Assembly (NCBI GenBank): GCA_022559845.1
Contig: CM040128.1
Location: 77,997,247 to 78,061,246 of the forward strand
DNA length: 64,000 nt
Source: Amorphophallus konjac
Lineage: Eukaryota; Streptophyta; Magnoliopsida; Alismatales; Araceae
Direction of reading: 5' to 3'
Shown: positions 41,970-52,437 of the stretch, piece after piece
How positions within the stretch are numbered: the stretch's first letter is position 1
Layout of the letters: every line of letters starts with the position of its first letter
Notes under the pieces: model-generated
What the model was told of the DNA's origin: nothing
Seen by the model: the letters and a program-made list of their open reading frames with translations, nothing else
The model's database searches: none
Translations under genes and position numbers: made by a program

Positions 41970-43391
41970 GTGTCTTCCACTCCATATGAGATATGCAAAG
42001 GAAAGAAACCAAACCTTAAGAATATTAAGGTCTGGGGTTGTCCTACCCATGTTAAAAGGCACAATCCTGATAAATTGGCATCCAAGACTGAAAAATGTAA
42101 GTTTATGGGATATCTTAAGGAAACTTATGGATATTATTTCTACCAGCTTAGTGATCAAAGGGTGTTTGTAGCTAAGCGAGCTGTATTCCTAGAAGAAGAG
42201 TATATCTTTGAAGGAAACAGCGTGAGCATGGTAGAACTAGAAGAGGTTCTAGAACCACAAATTGGAACTGCATCGTCTCAGGAACTAGTTCAGGTTGGCA
42301 CACAAACTATGCGTAGGTCTGGCCGTGTACCTGTCCAACTAGATAGATATGTAGGACATATCTCTGATGGTGGGAGCATGACACACTATAATGAGGATGA
42401 TGATCCTAAGACCTATGAGGAGGCAATAAGTGGTATTGACTCCTGGAGATAACAAGAGGCCATAAAATCGGAGATGGACTCCATGTACTCCAACCAAGTT
42501 TGGAACTTGGTAGATCTACCTGAGGGTATAGTACCCATCGGATGCAAGTGGATATTTAAAAGAAAGTTGGAGCAAATGGAATGGTTGATACCTACAAGGC
42601 AAGGTTGGTTGCGAAAGGATATCGTCAGAGACAAAGAGTTGATGATGACGAGACCTTCTCACCAGTTGCCATGACTAAGTCCATTAGGATTTTACTTGTC
42701 ATCATTACGTACCATGATTATGAGATCTGGAAGATGGATGTGAAAATCGCTTTCCTCAATGGACACCTTGAGGAAGAGGTGTATATGATACAACCTAAGA
42801 TATTCATATCCGAGGAGCACCCAGATGAGGTATGTACGTTGCTGAGGTCCATTTATGGATTGAAGCAAGCATCCCGCAGTTGGAATTTAATATTTGATGA
42901 AGCCATCAAGTCTTATGACTTCATTAAGAAACGAAGATGAGCCATGTGTGTATAAGAAAGCACGCGGCAGTGCAATTACCTTCTTAGAGCTATATGTCAA
43001 TGTCATACTATTCATTGGGAATGATGTAGGCATGCTGTCGTCAGTTAAAGCCTGCCTGTCTAAGCACTTCTCCATTAAGGATTTGGGAGAAGCATCCTTT
43101 GTATTGGGGATCAAGATCTATAGAGATAGATCAAATAAGATGCTAGGCTTGTCCCAATCAATGTACATAGCTTCCATTGTCAAAAGATTTGGCATGAAAA
43201 ACTCCAAGAGAGATCTCATACCGATGAGACATGGAGTCTACCTCTCTAAGGAAATGTCCCCGAAAACTCTTGAAGAGAGGGGACGCATGAGTAGGGTACC
43301 TTATGCTTTAGCCATAGGGTCCATCATGTATGACATGTTATGTACAAGGCCTGATCTTGCATATGTTCTAAGTGTTACGAGCAGATTTTAG
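41970..43391 (+). pseudogene. Copia RT remnant with YVNV in place of YVDD
   Basis: In pieces: integrase C-terminus (TPYEICKGKKPN, 41970-42452), RT N-terminus (MYSNQVWNLVDLPEGIVPIG), fingers and palm ([49 protein letters not shown], 42581-42940), then LYVNVILFIGND. The catalytic box YVDD reads YVNV (42993-43004), so both metal-binding aspartates are lost. The thumb continues as FSIKDLGEASFVLGIKI and ARPDLAY-like TRPDLAY to a TAG at 43389. At least three frame changes. Confidence 0.88.
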
Positions 43392-43974
43392 GCAGATCTA
43401 AGTGAGCAACATTGGATAACCGTGAAGTGTATCCTTAAGTACTTGCGAAGGACTAAAGATATATTTCTGGTTTATGGAGGAGATGACTTAAAACTTCGAG
43501 GTTATACTGACTCGAGTTTTCAGTTCGATAAAGATAACAGCAAGTCAACTTCAGGTATGTGTTTACCCTGAATGGTAGGGCAGTGAGTTGTAAAAGTTTC
43601 AAACAAGACACCACTGCTGATTCTACGATCGAAGTTGAGTATATTGCTGCTGCTGAGGCAGCCAAAGAAACAGTCTGGATGAAGAAGTTCATAGAAGAGC
43701 TTGGAGTTGTTCCAAGCATCTCTGATCCGGTCCCTTATTGTGTGATAACAATAGGGTGATTGCACAAGCAAAGGAGCCGAGGTCTCTTCAGAAATCGAAG
43801 CATATTCTGCAGCGTTACTACCTGATTAGAGAGATTACAGCTAGAGGAGATGTTGTTATTGACAGAGTGTCTTCTAGTGATAAAATTGCAGATCCACTAA
43901 CTAAGCCGTTGACTCAAAGTGTTTTTGAGCGTCACCTAGGGTTGATGGGGATCAAGCATGTGGGTGATTGGCTT
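43392..43974 (+). pseudogene. Copia RNase H remnant
   Basis: Contains YTDSSFQFDKDNSKSTSG, then TADSTIEVEYIAAAEAAKE, CDNNRVIAQAKEPRS and SKHILQRYYLIREI, closing with IADPLTKPLTQSVFERHLGLMGI and a stop at 43977. Frame changes occur near 43560 and 43735. The family assignment is secure. Confidence 0.85.
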
Positions 43975-43991
43975 TAGTGCAAGTGGGAGAT

Positions 43992-45512
43992 TAATAGAAA
44001 TTTATGCCCTGCAAGCCAATCACATGAGATGTGATGGTGACATTTCTTGTAATATCTCATTCATATTTATATTAATGGCATTTATTTGTTGCATTTAATT
44101 TGTATTAATAATATGAATGTAATGAAGTGCCTGAACCTGTGCGATGATGACTGGATCATAATGAGATTATGATAATGAGATCAGTCATTGAGAGGCATAT
44201 GTTCTAAATGATCATAATCATAGGGTCTTCAAGAAGGGACATTAAAGATCCAGATAGACTGGCACACATGATACTTACTCATATGATGGGTGTAATTGTT
44301 CTCATAGTCATCAGTGTGGAGACACTGAAGTACGTGTGTGTGGATGCTCATTAGTGGAATGAGTATACTGAATTGACCCGATCTAGAATCCTTGAATGGT
44401 AATCATACTAACTGTTAATCAAGGTATTCTATCGTCTCAGTAACACAGTTGGATCTTAGACCTAAGTCACTAAAGATGTCTTGCATGTGGGATGCTGAGT
44501 GTTTGATTACTGACTTATGGACTCCTGTTAAGTGGTCTTGTATAGTTAGTTATTCAGACTTAGTGGAACTCGTGCGAAGGCAATTAGTTTGACAACATGG
44601 GATCATTCACTCTCAGTATGATATATGAGAGAGAATGCTCTACGGATCTGTACTCAGAAAAACCTCTGGCCAAGGTATGGGAGTTCATTATGGAAAACGA
44701 GTTTTTCAAATGAACTAATTTGGAGTACAAGGTTCAGTTGAGCCGGGACATAATATGGTTTGACAGTTGGACCATACCCTAGTCTTGGTGGGGGCATTGG
44801 ATGAATAAGAATCTATAGCTGGTGGAATCTGTAGACAGAAAGGTTCTAGTTTGGGTTACTTATCCCCAATGTCATTTAGGATCATGAGATGTTGCTTGGT
44901 GCCTTTCGTGATCAGAAAGCCCGTTGATTCCATTAAGGTTAATGGACTAAGTTTATTAAGTTAAGAAGGGTTCTTAACTTAATGGACTGAAAAACCAAAT
45001 AGACTATTAGGCCTAGAGGGTCACACACAATAGAGTATTGGATAGGCCGAGATGGGTGGACTTTATAGACTATTACTGAGTTTTTATGAAAAATGTTAGA
45101 GGTTTATAAATATAGGCTGAGGGGAGAAACCCTGGCCCAAGCTCCAAGAGACCCTAACCGCCCTCTCTCATCTCCCTCTCTCTCCTAGGGGCACCCCCTC
45201 CATCTCTCTCCTTCCTCCCCGGTGGATGCTGCTGTTGAGATCGGGTCGGCGCATGGAGATCATGGAGGAGATCCCGTCTACATCCACTGCTCGTGTTGAT
45301 ATGTCTAGAGGCTGGACGCTTGGATGGCTCGCGACTCTGGGATCCTCCTCTCGTTCGTCTTCAAGCTTTTGGGAGATTCTCGACCCCACAAAGGTAAAGA
45401 ATTGTTCTTCACACCTGAGATTTACAGATCTAGTTTGATTTTAAAAATCTAGCAACGATATACAATCTAGGGTTTCGATGTTTTCCACTGTGCTTCTGAT
45501 CGAAACCTTACA
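43992..45512 (+). repeat. 3' LTR of the truncated Copia element
   Basis: Follows the purine tract AAGTGGGAGAT. The first bases TAATAGAAATTTATG look like a mutated TGTTAGAA... start. The sequence has the usual layout: long AT-rich U3, then TTTATAAATATAGG near 45102 as TATA, then CT-rich R/U5. The end is placed provisionally after CCTTACA at 45512. Confidence 0.6.
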
Positions 45513-45795
45513 AGAGAGATATGGCGAGAGAGGGAGACAACGAGAGAGGGAGAGGGAGACAGTGAGAGAGGAGACCACGAGAGAGGGAGATGGCGAGAGG
45601 GGAGATGACGAGAAAGGGAGAGGGAGTCGGCGAGAGAGGAGACGGTGAGAGAGGGAGAGGGAAATGCCTACAAAAGGGGAGGGGTTTTCGTGACGTGTCC
45701 TACACGCCACAGTCTCCACTCATCGGAGAGAGAGAGAGAGACCACCATGTCGCCGCTCACCGGAGAGAGATAGAGAGAGCACCGTGAGAGAGATG
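45513..45795 (+). repeat. GA-rich low-complexity tract
   Basis: Degenerate repeats of CGAGAGAGGGAGA over about 280 bp. Small ORFs in it are compositional. Confidence 0.85.
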
Positions 45796-45799
45796 AGGG

Positions 45800-46214
45800 T
45801 GAGAGAGTGGTAGACGGCGGGGTGGAGTTTGGGGAAGAAGAAAGGGGTTTCCGTCGATATTTTCGATGGATAAAATTCTGTCAGAAAACTCGCATATATT
45901 CCAATTTTATGGCGGGTTTTTTCGAAGGAAATTTATCCGTCGGAAATACCATTGGAAATTCCAACTTATTTTTCGATAGAATTCACGTCTGTCAGAAATT
46001 CTGAGGTATTTTCTAATTAGCATGGCAGGGCGATGTTTATCCGTCAGAACTACCGTCGAAAATTTTGACGAAATTTTAGACATAATTTACCTCAGTCAGA
46101 TATTCCAATAGAATTTTCGGCGAACAAACATCCGTCAAAAATTCTGTCGGACTTTCGGATGGATTAGTATCTATCGAAAATGTCCATCCCTATCTTTGAC
46201 TTTTCTTGTACTAA
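45800..46214. mobile_element. Probable CACTA (En/Spm) transposon end fragment
   Basis: Repeated subterminal motifs such as ATCCGTCGGAAAT, CCGTCAGAA and CCGTCAAAAATTCTGTCGG, in both orientations, end at TTTTCTTGTACTA (46201-46213). Plant CACTA elements end TTTTCTTGTAGTG, so the last three bases differ. No transposase is present and the other end is missing. Confidence 0.5.
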
Positions 46215-46230
46215 CCTACAAGAGGGCAAT

Positions 46231-46583
46231 TGTGATGACCCAGACTCCAGATATCGGGTAAACTCAATACCACTTGGAACCTGAGAGGCCTCCCAAGAGC
46301 GGGAAAGCTCCGAAGGGATAGAAAGGTATGTGCGAGTACATTGAACTTCCAGATAAAGTAGTAAGTAATTAAAATTTCTATGATCAGGGTTGTTAAAATA
46401 GTAGAAATAAAATTACATTTTCTACACCAATTAAAACTAACAGAGTCTAGTCCATCCAAAGTACAGTACAACAGGAATGAGAACGTACTCTCAAGTCGGG
46501 GGAAGCCCGACACTAGTAAATGCTGGAAACTAAGAACCACGCACAGCACCTCCAAGCATGAGGAAGAGCAACAACACCTGAAA
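46231..46583 (-). mobile_element. LTR 'E', minus orientation, part 1
   Basis: Starts TGTGATGACCCAG on plus, the complement of the LTR end ...GGGTCRTCACA shared by C and D. It aligns with 59006 onward. It is cut at 46583 by element A/B (TGAAA duplication) and resumes at 62666. Its own left target site is GCAAT (46226-46230). Confidence 0.8.
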
Positions 46584-46822
46584 TGTAACGCCCCAATTTT
46601 TTTGGATATTCTTTGGATCAGGATTAGTGGGTTTCGGATCACTTTTGTGGGTCCCGAATTGAGTTTTACAGTTTACGCGTGTTTTTGTCTATCGTACCTT
46701 CAAAACCCCGTGTAGGGCGAACCGTTGCGTCCTCTGACTCCGGGACATTACCACCACGTTGTGCATTTTTTGAGGATTGTGCGGAGTATTTTTTTCCTAT
46801 TTTTTGTATTTTCTAGAATTTC

Positions 46823-46833
46823 TATATATAAAA
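46823..46833 (+). promoter_or_regulatory. TATA box, A/B 5' LTR
   Basis: TATATATAAAA followed by a CT-rich tract. The 3' LTR has the same box at 56973-56983. C has TATTTATAG at 49252 and D has TATATATAT on minus at 61700-61709, in equivalent positions. Confidence 0.75.
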
Positions 46834-47477
46834 CCTATTTTTCTCTCTCTCCCCATCTCTCATTTCTCTCCCTCACCCTCTCTCTTCTCTCACGCTCTCT
46901 CCTCTACCCCTTTCTCACTCTGGGTGGCCGACGGAGACGGCGAGGGCGGGGCAACGATGCTCGTGGGGCGTGGAGCGATGGGCATGGGACGAGGATCATG
47001 ATGGTGGAGGCGGTTCGTGGGATCGCGAGCCGACGAGGGTTTAACGGTGTTTTCTTGGCGGGTCGTCATCCTCGGCGCACGGAATCTTCGATGGAGGTAG
47101 GGGGGATGGTTTCCTAGCCCGGGTACTACATTTTTTCATGAGTTTGGTAGCCCGAGGTGAGCCGAGTTGGTTTATTTCTTCGTCGGGGTGAAAATGTGTA
47201 ATTTTGGGGTGTGAGCCAGATTTCATGATTCGATGAGGTTTTTGGGATTTAAAGGGGTCCTCTCGGTGCTAGAGAGGTTGGGGAAGGATTTCACCTTGTT
47301 TTCCCCGTCACCAGGGGGTGATTGGGACGTGGAATGGATTTTTCCGTGGTTTCTACCGTTTTCGATCTCGGGTCAAGATCGCGACCATCACAGTGGTCGC
47401 GTTCTTCTGGGAAGGCGACGTATCGCGCCACCATGTTCAGCAAGGAAGTTGAAAAGTAAGGCGATTGAGAAAGCACC

Positions 47478-47710
47478 GCTCTGAAGTTGCACGTTCTGAA
47501 CGCGACCCAGGTGAGGGGCACGTTCTTCTTTAAGAACGTGACGCTCTGAAGTTGCACATTCTGAACGCGACCCAGGTGATGGGCACGTTCTTCTTTAAGA
47601 ACGCGTCGCTCTAAAGTTGCATGTTCTGAACATGACCCAGGTGAGGGGCACGTTCTTCTTTAAGAACGTGACGCTCCGAAGTTGCACGTTCTGAATGCAA
47701 CCCAGGATAG
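47478..47710 (+). repeat. 65-bp tandem hairpin repeat, A/B 5' LTR
   Basis: Units begin at 47478, 47543, 47608 and 47673 (exactly 65 bp apart; three full and one partial). Each full unit has GTTCTGAACGCGAC and a hairpin CACGTTCTT-CTTT-AAGAACGTG (first at 47519-47540). A separate hairpin CGCGACCA/TGGTCGCG precedes them at 47380-47401. Confidence 0.93.
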
Positions 47711-48914
47711 TTGCGCGTTCATGTCCTCTGTCTTTTGTGTCTTGTTTGGGCTGTCTTGAGCCCTGGGGGGACCATGATTGAGCCCCTTATGGGTCTGTGA
47801 CCCCGTAGATGTCCCGGACACCCCGTGTTAGCCGTGACCGTGTTTGTGGGTGACCGAAGGTATCGCTTCACCTTGATTAGCGTGTCCGAGGGTTTTAAGG
47901 GTTCGGGTGACCCTTTTGTGTTTCGGGCTTCTGTGTTTTCGCTAGATCAAGTAGTCGTGTATCGGTATGAGTGGGGAGGGCCTTCCCCACATGGCGTGGA
48001 TTTCTCCTGAAAGTGTTTTCTGTGTGGGCCATGTGGATGGCCTTGGACTGTGAGTCCAGTCAACCAACCTAGGGTTGGAGGTTTCTCGGGTGTCCCTTGG
48101 ATGAGGGATCAACTCGGTAGCCCGTGAGCTGTCTTGGGAATCATGCTACCGTGGTTTCAGACCTAGGGATTAGGCCAGATTGACGGCGTTCTACCGTCAC
48201 GTGCAGCGGTCTTGACTCGAGTCGTATGACTCAAGGACCGTTGGGTTTATTAGGTCTAGTGGGCTGTCCAGAGTCTAGCAGCCTCCAGCCACCTGGTACT
48301 CCGTGTTACTCACGATGGGTGCGTGCGTGGCTTTCTGTGTTCACGTTTAGTGACCTCCCACTAGTCGTAGCCTTCTTACAGCACGCGTGTGCTGACCCAC
48401 CCGGGAGTGGTACATCAGCTTACCTGAGAGAGACATTTATTAGGCTGGTTACCGTAGGGCCCCTGCACACAGCCTCAGTCCGGGCTTTGGGGAAGAACCA
48501 GCTAGAGGGTCAGACCTAGGGCACATGGTATGTGTGTGCACACGTGGTTGGGGGCGTTAGACCCGCGCTGAAGAGCGTGACCCCAGCTAGTCCTCGTTCT
48601 GTATTGCTGGTTACTTGTGCGGTGTCTCGGTCTCCGCCTGGGGCGTCGCAGAGAGACACTTGAGGCTGCTGACTAAGTCATCAGTGGATGAATCCGGCCT
48701 TGCTTCTGGTGGATAGTGCTCCCGTCACGTGACGTGAGTTTCTCGTGAGTTGAGTTTCGCTTCCCGTCTTCGAGATGTGATTTTTCGTGGAGTTCCGAGT
48801 GTTTTCCCAATGCCGAGGTCTAGGGTTTTCGGTGAGCGTCACAGAGGGTTTCCTAGCCGACGTCGTGTCCATGTCAGCGAGGTCGTGATTGTGGGTTGGG
48901 CCGCGTGGTCTTAG

Positions 48915-51375
48915 TGTGATGTCCCGAGTTTTTCGAATCCTTCTTTTGGGTCTCGGATCTGGTTTCTCGGAGCGTCTGGCTCTGTTGTGTCCGAAATTTT
49001 GTTTCGGACATCTTTTGTGTTCGGATTGGTGCGATCCGGAGTTGTTTCGGAGGCCCGGAGTGTGTCCGCGACTTTCCCGCGCATGTTTTCCGATTGTCGG
49101 TGTGTGTTTCGGCAATCCCTTTGGAACCTCGTTGCGAGTGAATCTGGTCGTTCACCTAGGCGAGAGTGGTACCGTTGGGATCGGTAAGTCCCGAGGATCG
49201 AGAATATGTATTTTTCTATTTTTTGGTATTTTTGGCATTTTCCAGATTTTCTATTTATAGCCCTTTTCTTTTTCCTTTTTCTTCTCCTTTTCTTTTTCTT
49301 CTTTCTTCTTTCCTCCCCGTGAGCGCAACGGGCATCTCCTCCCCCTTCTTGCCCGTTTGACCTCGCGGCGCCCCTTCCTCCTTCGGCGACGGGTGGCGGA
49401 CGACGGCGACGGCGCGGTGACGATGGTGGTGGCGAGAGGATCGCGGCGATGCCCTATTCGTGGCGCGTGGGTGGAGTTCGTGTTCGAGCTAGATTTTAAG
49501 ATCGGTGACTTCCCGGTAAATTTCGAGCTTCATTGAGGTAGGGGGATGGATCCTTGCCCTCTTTATAGCGTTCCCCGTCATTTCTAGGCCGTGGAGAGGC
49601 CGAGAGGGGCTAGATTCATGCCGGGAGGGTTATTTCCATGTTTGGGGTTTGAGCACCGGATCTAATGATTTGTGGGGTTTTTTGATCATTTTGGAACTCT
49701 AGATGCATGCTAGGACGTCTGGGGGATGATTCCCCTTTGTTTTCCCTTCACCAGGGGGGGGGGGGGTGAATGGGCGTGGTTTTCATATCTCCGGACATAT
49801 TTTGCGAACCGGGCTCGGCCCGTTATCACGCTAGGTACCAGGGGCGCGTTCCATTGGAACGCGATGTGTCTTCCGAGCGCGTTCATCCGAGAAGATGAAC
49901 AGTATGGCGGTTCATGTCACACCTGGGGCAGGTAGCGTGTTCTTGGAGAATGCGCTAGCCTTTACTAGCACGTTCTTGATGAACGCACTAGCTTCGGCTA
50001 GCGCCTTCTTGGAGAACGTGCTAGCTTCTGCTAGCGCGTTCTTCAGGGGTCGCGCTAGGGGACCATAGCGTGACAGTGTCGCGCCCTGGGTCCCTAGCGC
50101 GTTAATCCCCCTCCCCGAGCCGCGTTTCCTTTTAGTGATTGTACCTCCGGTGGAGCGAGTCTCGGATCCGGTTGTGGCGTGTGGCCTGAGGTTTGCCGTG
50201 GGCACCCAGTGAGAGCCACAGGGGCGCCCGGGGGTCCCCGGTGAATCAGTTACATTGGTAGGGGTGCCGCGTGACTTGAGGGACGATCGAACCTCGTGCG
50301 TATCCCCGGCATCCGTACCTACCGTTTGGTTACCGAGAGTCTGTGTTAGTGTGTCAGTTGGTGGTTTCCGCGAGTCGAGTCTCACCTCCGGTGACACGTC
50401 CACTAGTCGTAGCCTTCTTACGGCACGCGGTGCTGACCCACCCGGGAGTGGCGGAGTGGCTGACCCGAGAGAGACGATGAGTAGGCTGGTTACCGTAGGG
50501 CCCCCGCGTACAGCCGAGCCCGGGCTTAGGGGGAATTACCAGCAAGAGGACAGGCCTAGGGCGTATGGTTTGAGTGTGCACACGAAGCTGAGGGTTTCGG
50601 ACCCGCGCTGACGGGCGCGACCTCAGCTAGTCCTTGTTTTGTGGTACTGGTTACTGTGTGTGTCTGAGCCTCGCGCCCGGGGCGTTGTAGCTAGACACTT
50701 GTGACGTGGTGTATGACGTCAGGGGACGCATCCGGTTGTTCTTCTAGTGGGTGGTGCTCCTGTTTGCTAGCAGGTATAGACCCGAGTTTTGTCAGACCGA
50801 GGTTTTGTGGCACGGTACTGTAGAGCAGGTGGCTTTTCCCGTTTAGCTGCGTCAGCGTGTAGTTCTACCGTACTCCTGCTAGGTGGTGTTACCTTCCGTG
50901 GTTGCTCGCGCCTTACAGCCATTTTTCTCGTTGTGCGGTGGGGGTCCGGGGGATCCCTACTGGGCCAATGAAATGAGGCTCACCCCTGCTTTTCAGGTGA
51001 GGTGGGGTCATCGAGAGGTGCGGCCAAGTTTCAGCGTGGTTCTTCTAGCCAGGGTTAGTCGCCAGTCTGCCAGAGCCGGGGGATGCCCCGTGTAGTTGTA
51101 CACCGGGGGATGCCCCGTGTAGTTGTACTTTTTCTTTCTGTTGACTGTACTCTATTTGGACATGAGACTCTGTGGACCTTGTAGCAGTTTATTTCTTTAT
51201 ATTATGCTGTGCATTTTATTTTAGATTATTGTGATATCTCTGTAGTTGCTTCAGCTTCTCTTGTGCTCCCACACTATCCCTTTTTACCCTTCCGAGTCTT
51301 TGGGCTCGTGGGTTGGCGGGCCGAGATTCGAGACGCGCCGGTTCCTTTCCGGTACTCGGATCCCGGGTCGTCACA
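48915..51375 (+). mobile_element. Solo LTR 'C' (Tekay-like family)
   Basis: 2461 bp, TGTGATGTCCCGAG...GGGTCGTCACA, perfect target duplication CTTAG (48910-48914 and 51376-51380). It shares with A the TATA/CT-rich layout, the anchor (49732-49779, here with a G13 run), and the CACTAGTCGTAGCCTTCTTAC and TAGGCTGGTTACCGTAGGGC blocks, but has its own 33-bp hairpin array. Confidence 0.92.
49845..50064 (+). repeat. 33-bp tandem hairpin repeat in LTR C
   Basis: Starts with a 19-nt palindrome CGCGTTCCA-T-TGGAACGCG (49845-49863) and a GTTCATC/GATGAAC hairpin. Units AGC[G/A]CGTTCTTGG... begin at 49934, 49967, 50000 and 50033 (exactly 33 bp) and include GCTAGC-TTCT-GCTAGC stems. Confidence 0.9.
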
Positions 51376-51982
51376 CTTAGAGTCGGCCTTCGTCTTTAAG
51401 GACAGGCCTCCATAACAATGGTGTCGTGATGGTTACCTTGGCTGCGTAGCCAAGGGTGGTTTTTAGTCTAGTGGTCCCCCGACTAGGAGATCGGGGTGTG
51501 TTTTCTGGTACAGTAGGAGTAGCTGCAGAGCCGAGGTTTTGTTGGCCACCGTGTTTATTGTTCCTGCTATTATTGTTGTTGTTGCTGTTGCTGCTTTCCG
51601 TGCCACTGTTGTTTACGGTTGGGGTCCCACAGGACCCCTACTGAGCCAGTGATAGGAGGCTCACCCCTACTTTTCAGGTGCGGCGGTTCTTCCTCGAGGT
51701 CCGAGGGTGCAGTGCGGAGGTTCTTAGTTGCCAGCTCGTCGGGCCGAGTGTTCACTCGGTGTTGGGTACGCTTTTCTGCCCTAGACTGTACTTTTGTTGG
51801 ACTGGACTCTATTGTAGTTGTTTATTTATTTCTATTATTTGTTGAATTATCCTGCTTTATTTTCTATTTCTTTGTACCTCCACACTCCTTTTAGCCCTTC
51901 CGAGCCCTCCGAATCGTGGGCGGTGGGCCAGGATTCGAATGATATCGAGCCCTTCCCGGTATCTGGATCTTGGGTCGTTACA
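51376..51982 (+). repeat. A/B 5' LTR, part 2
   Basis: Resumes after C and is colinear with 62093-62660 apart from its first 46 bp, which match 58960-59005. It contains a (TTG)n-like run near 51565 and ends GGGTCGTTACA before the primer site. Confidence 0.9.
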
Positions 51983-51984
51983 GT

Positions 51985-51996
51985 TGGTATCAGAGC
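51985..51996 (+). other. Primer binding site, tRNA-iMet type (A/B)
   Basis: TGGTATCAGAGC starting 3 nt after the LTR end. Confidence 0.92.
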
Positions 51997-52432
51997 GTTG
52001 TTATGGACGTACATGGGAATTCAAGATATTGCAGTGATCCGAGTCCATAAGGTCCAGTACAATCGGCAGCTTGCATAGGGTTTTATGCATATTTTTCGCT
52101 TGGTTTCTCATGTAAGAGCTTGAGTGCACGGCATTGGCACTGTGAATGTGGTTGCTGTTTCGTGGAGTGCCAGTGTGGGACCCAAGGGAGGTGATAGAGA
52201 GATTTCATCCCGATGGGTGGTGGCCCCAGTTGTGCAGCGTTGGGCAGAGGTTGCCGACAGGCGCGGATCTGCGGTGCTGCGTTCGAGGAATTTGTAGCGA
52301 GGTCAGGTGGCTGGCGAGGGTTGTTCGTGGTTAAGTGGTTGTTAGTGTGCTCCGAGGGAGTTATTGGCATTTTGGCCACTCCAGCTTGAGACTTATTCAG
52401 CCCCTGAGGCGTCGAGATTGTGGTTTAAGGTG
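51997..52432 (+). other. A/B interior, part 1 (non-coding)
   Basis: No gag ATG or domain follows the primer site. Nothing recognisable is seen up to the TCGGA target of solo LTR G. Confidence 0.75.
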
Positions 52433-52437
52433 TCGGA

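Larger units (their letters stand above)
40472..43974 (+). mobile_element. 5'-truncated Ty1/Copia element (coding remnant)
   Basis: Lacks the 5' LTR and gag N-terminus. What remains, in order, is gag, protease, integrase, RT and RNase H with several stops and frameshifts, followed by a primer-type purine tract (GTGGGAGA) and a 3' LTR at 43992. The RNase H and LTR sequences differ clearly from the Sirevirus; the lineage is likely Tork/Angela-like, but this is not certain. Confidence 0.85.
46584..48914 (+). repeat. A/B 5' LTR, part 1
   Basis: TGTAACGCCCC start, TATA at 46823, a long CT-rich stretch, the conserved anchor at 47294-47332, a hairpin cassette (47380-47710), then conserved R/U5 blocks. 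Interrupted at 48914 by solo LTR C. Confidence 0.92.

Noticed and set aside
47478..47710. Regular 65-bp repeats as a possible CRISPR array
   Set aside because: Units are contiguous tandem copies with no unique spacers, located in a plant LTR, with no cas genes.
48226..51894. Various 60-120-codon ORFs in LTRs A and C
   Set aside because: Not conserved between related LTRs and without domains; typical chance frames in GC-rich LTR sequence.
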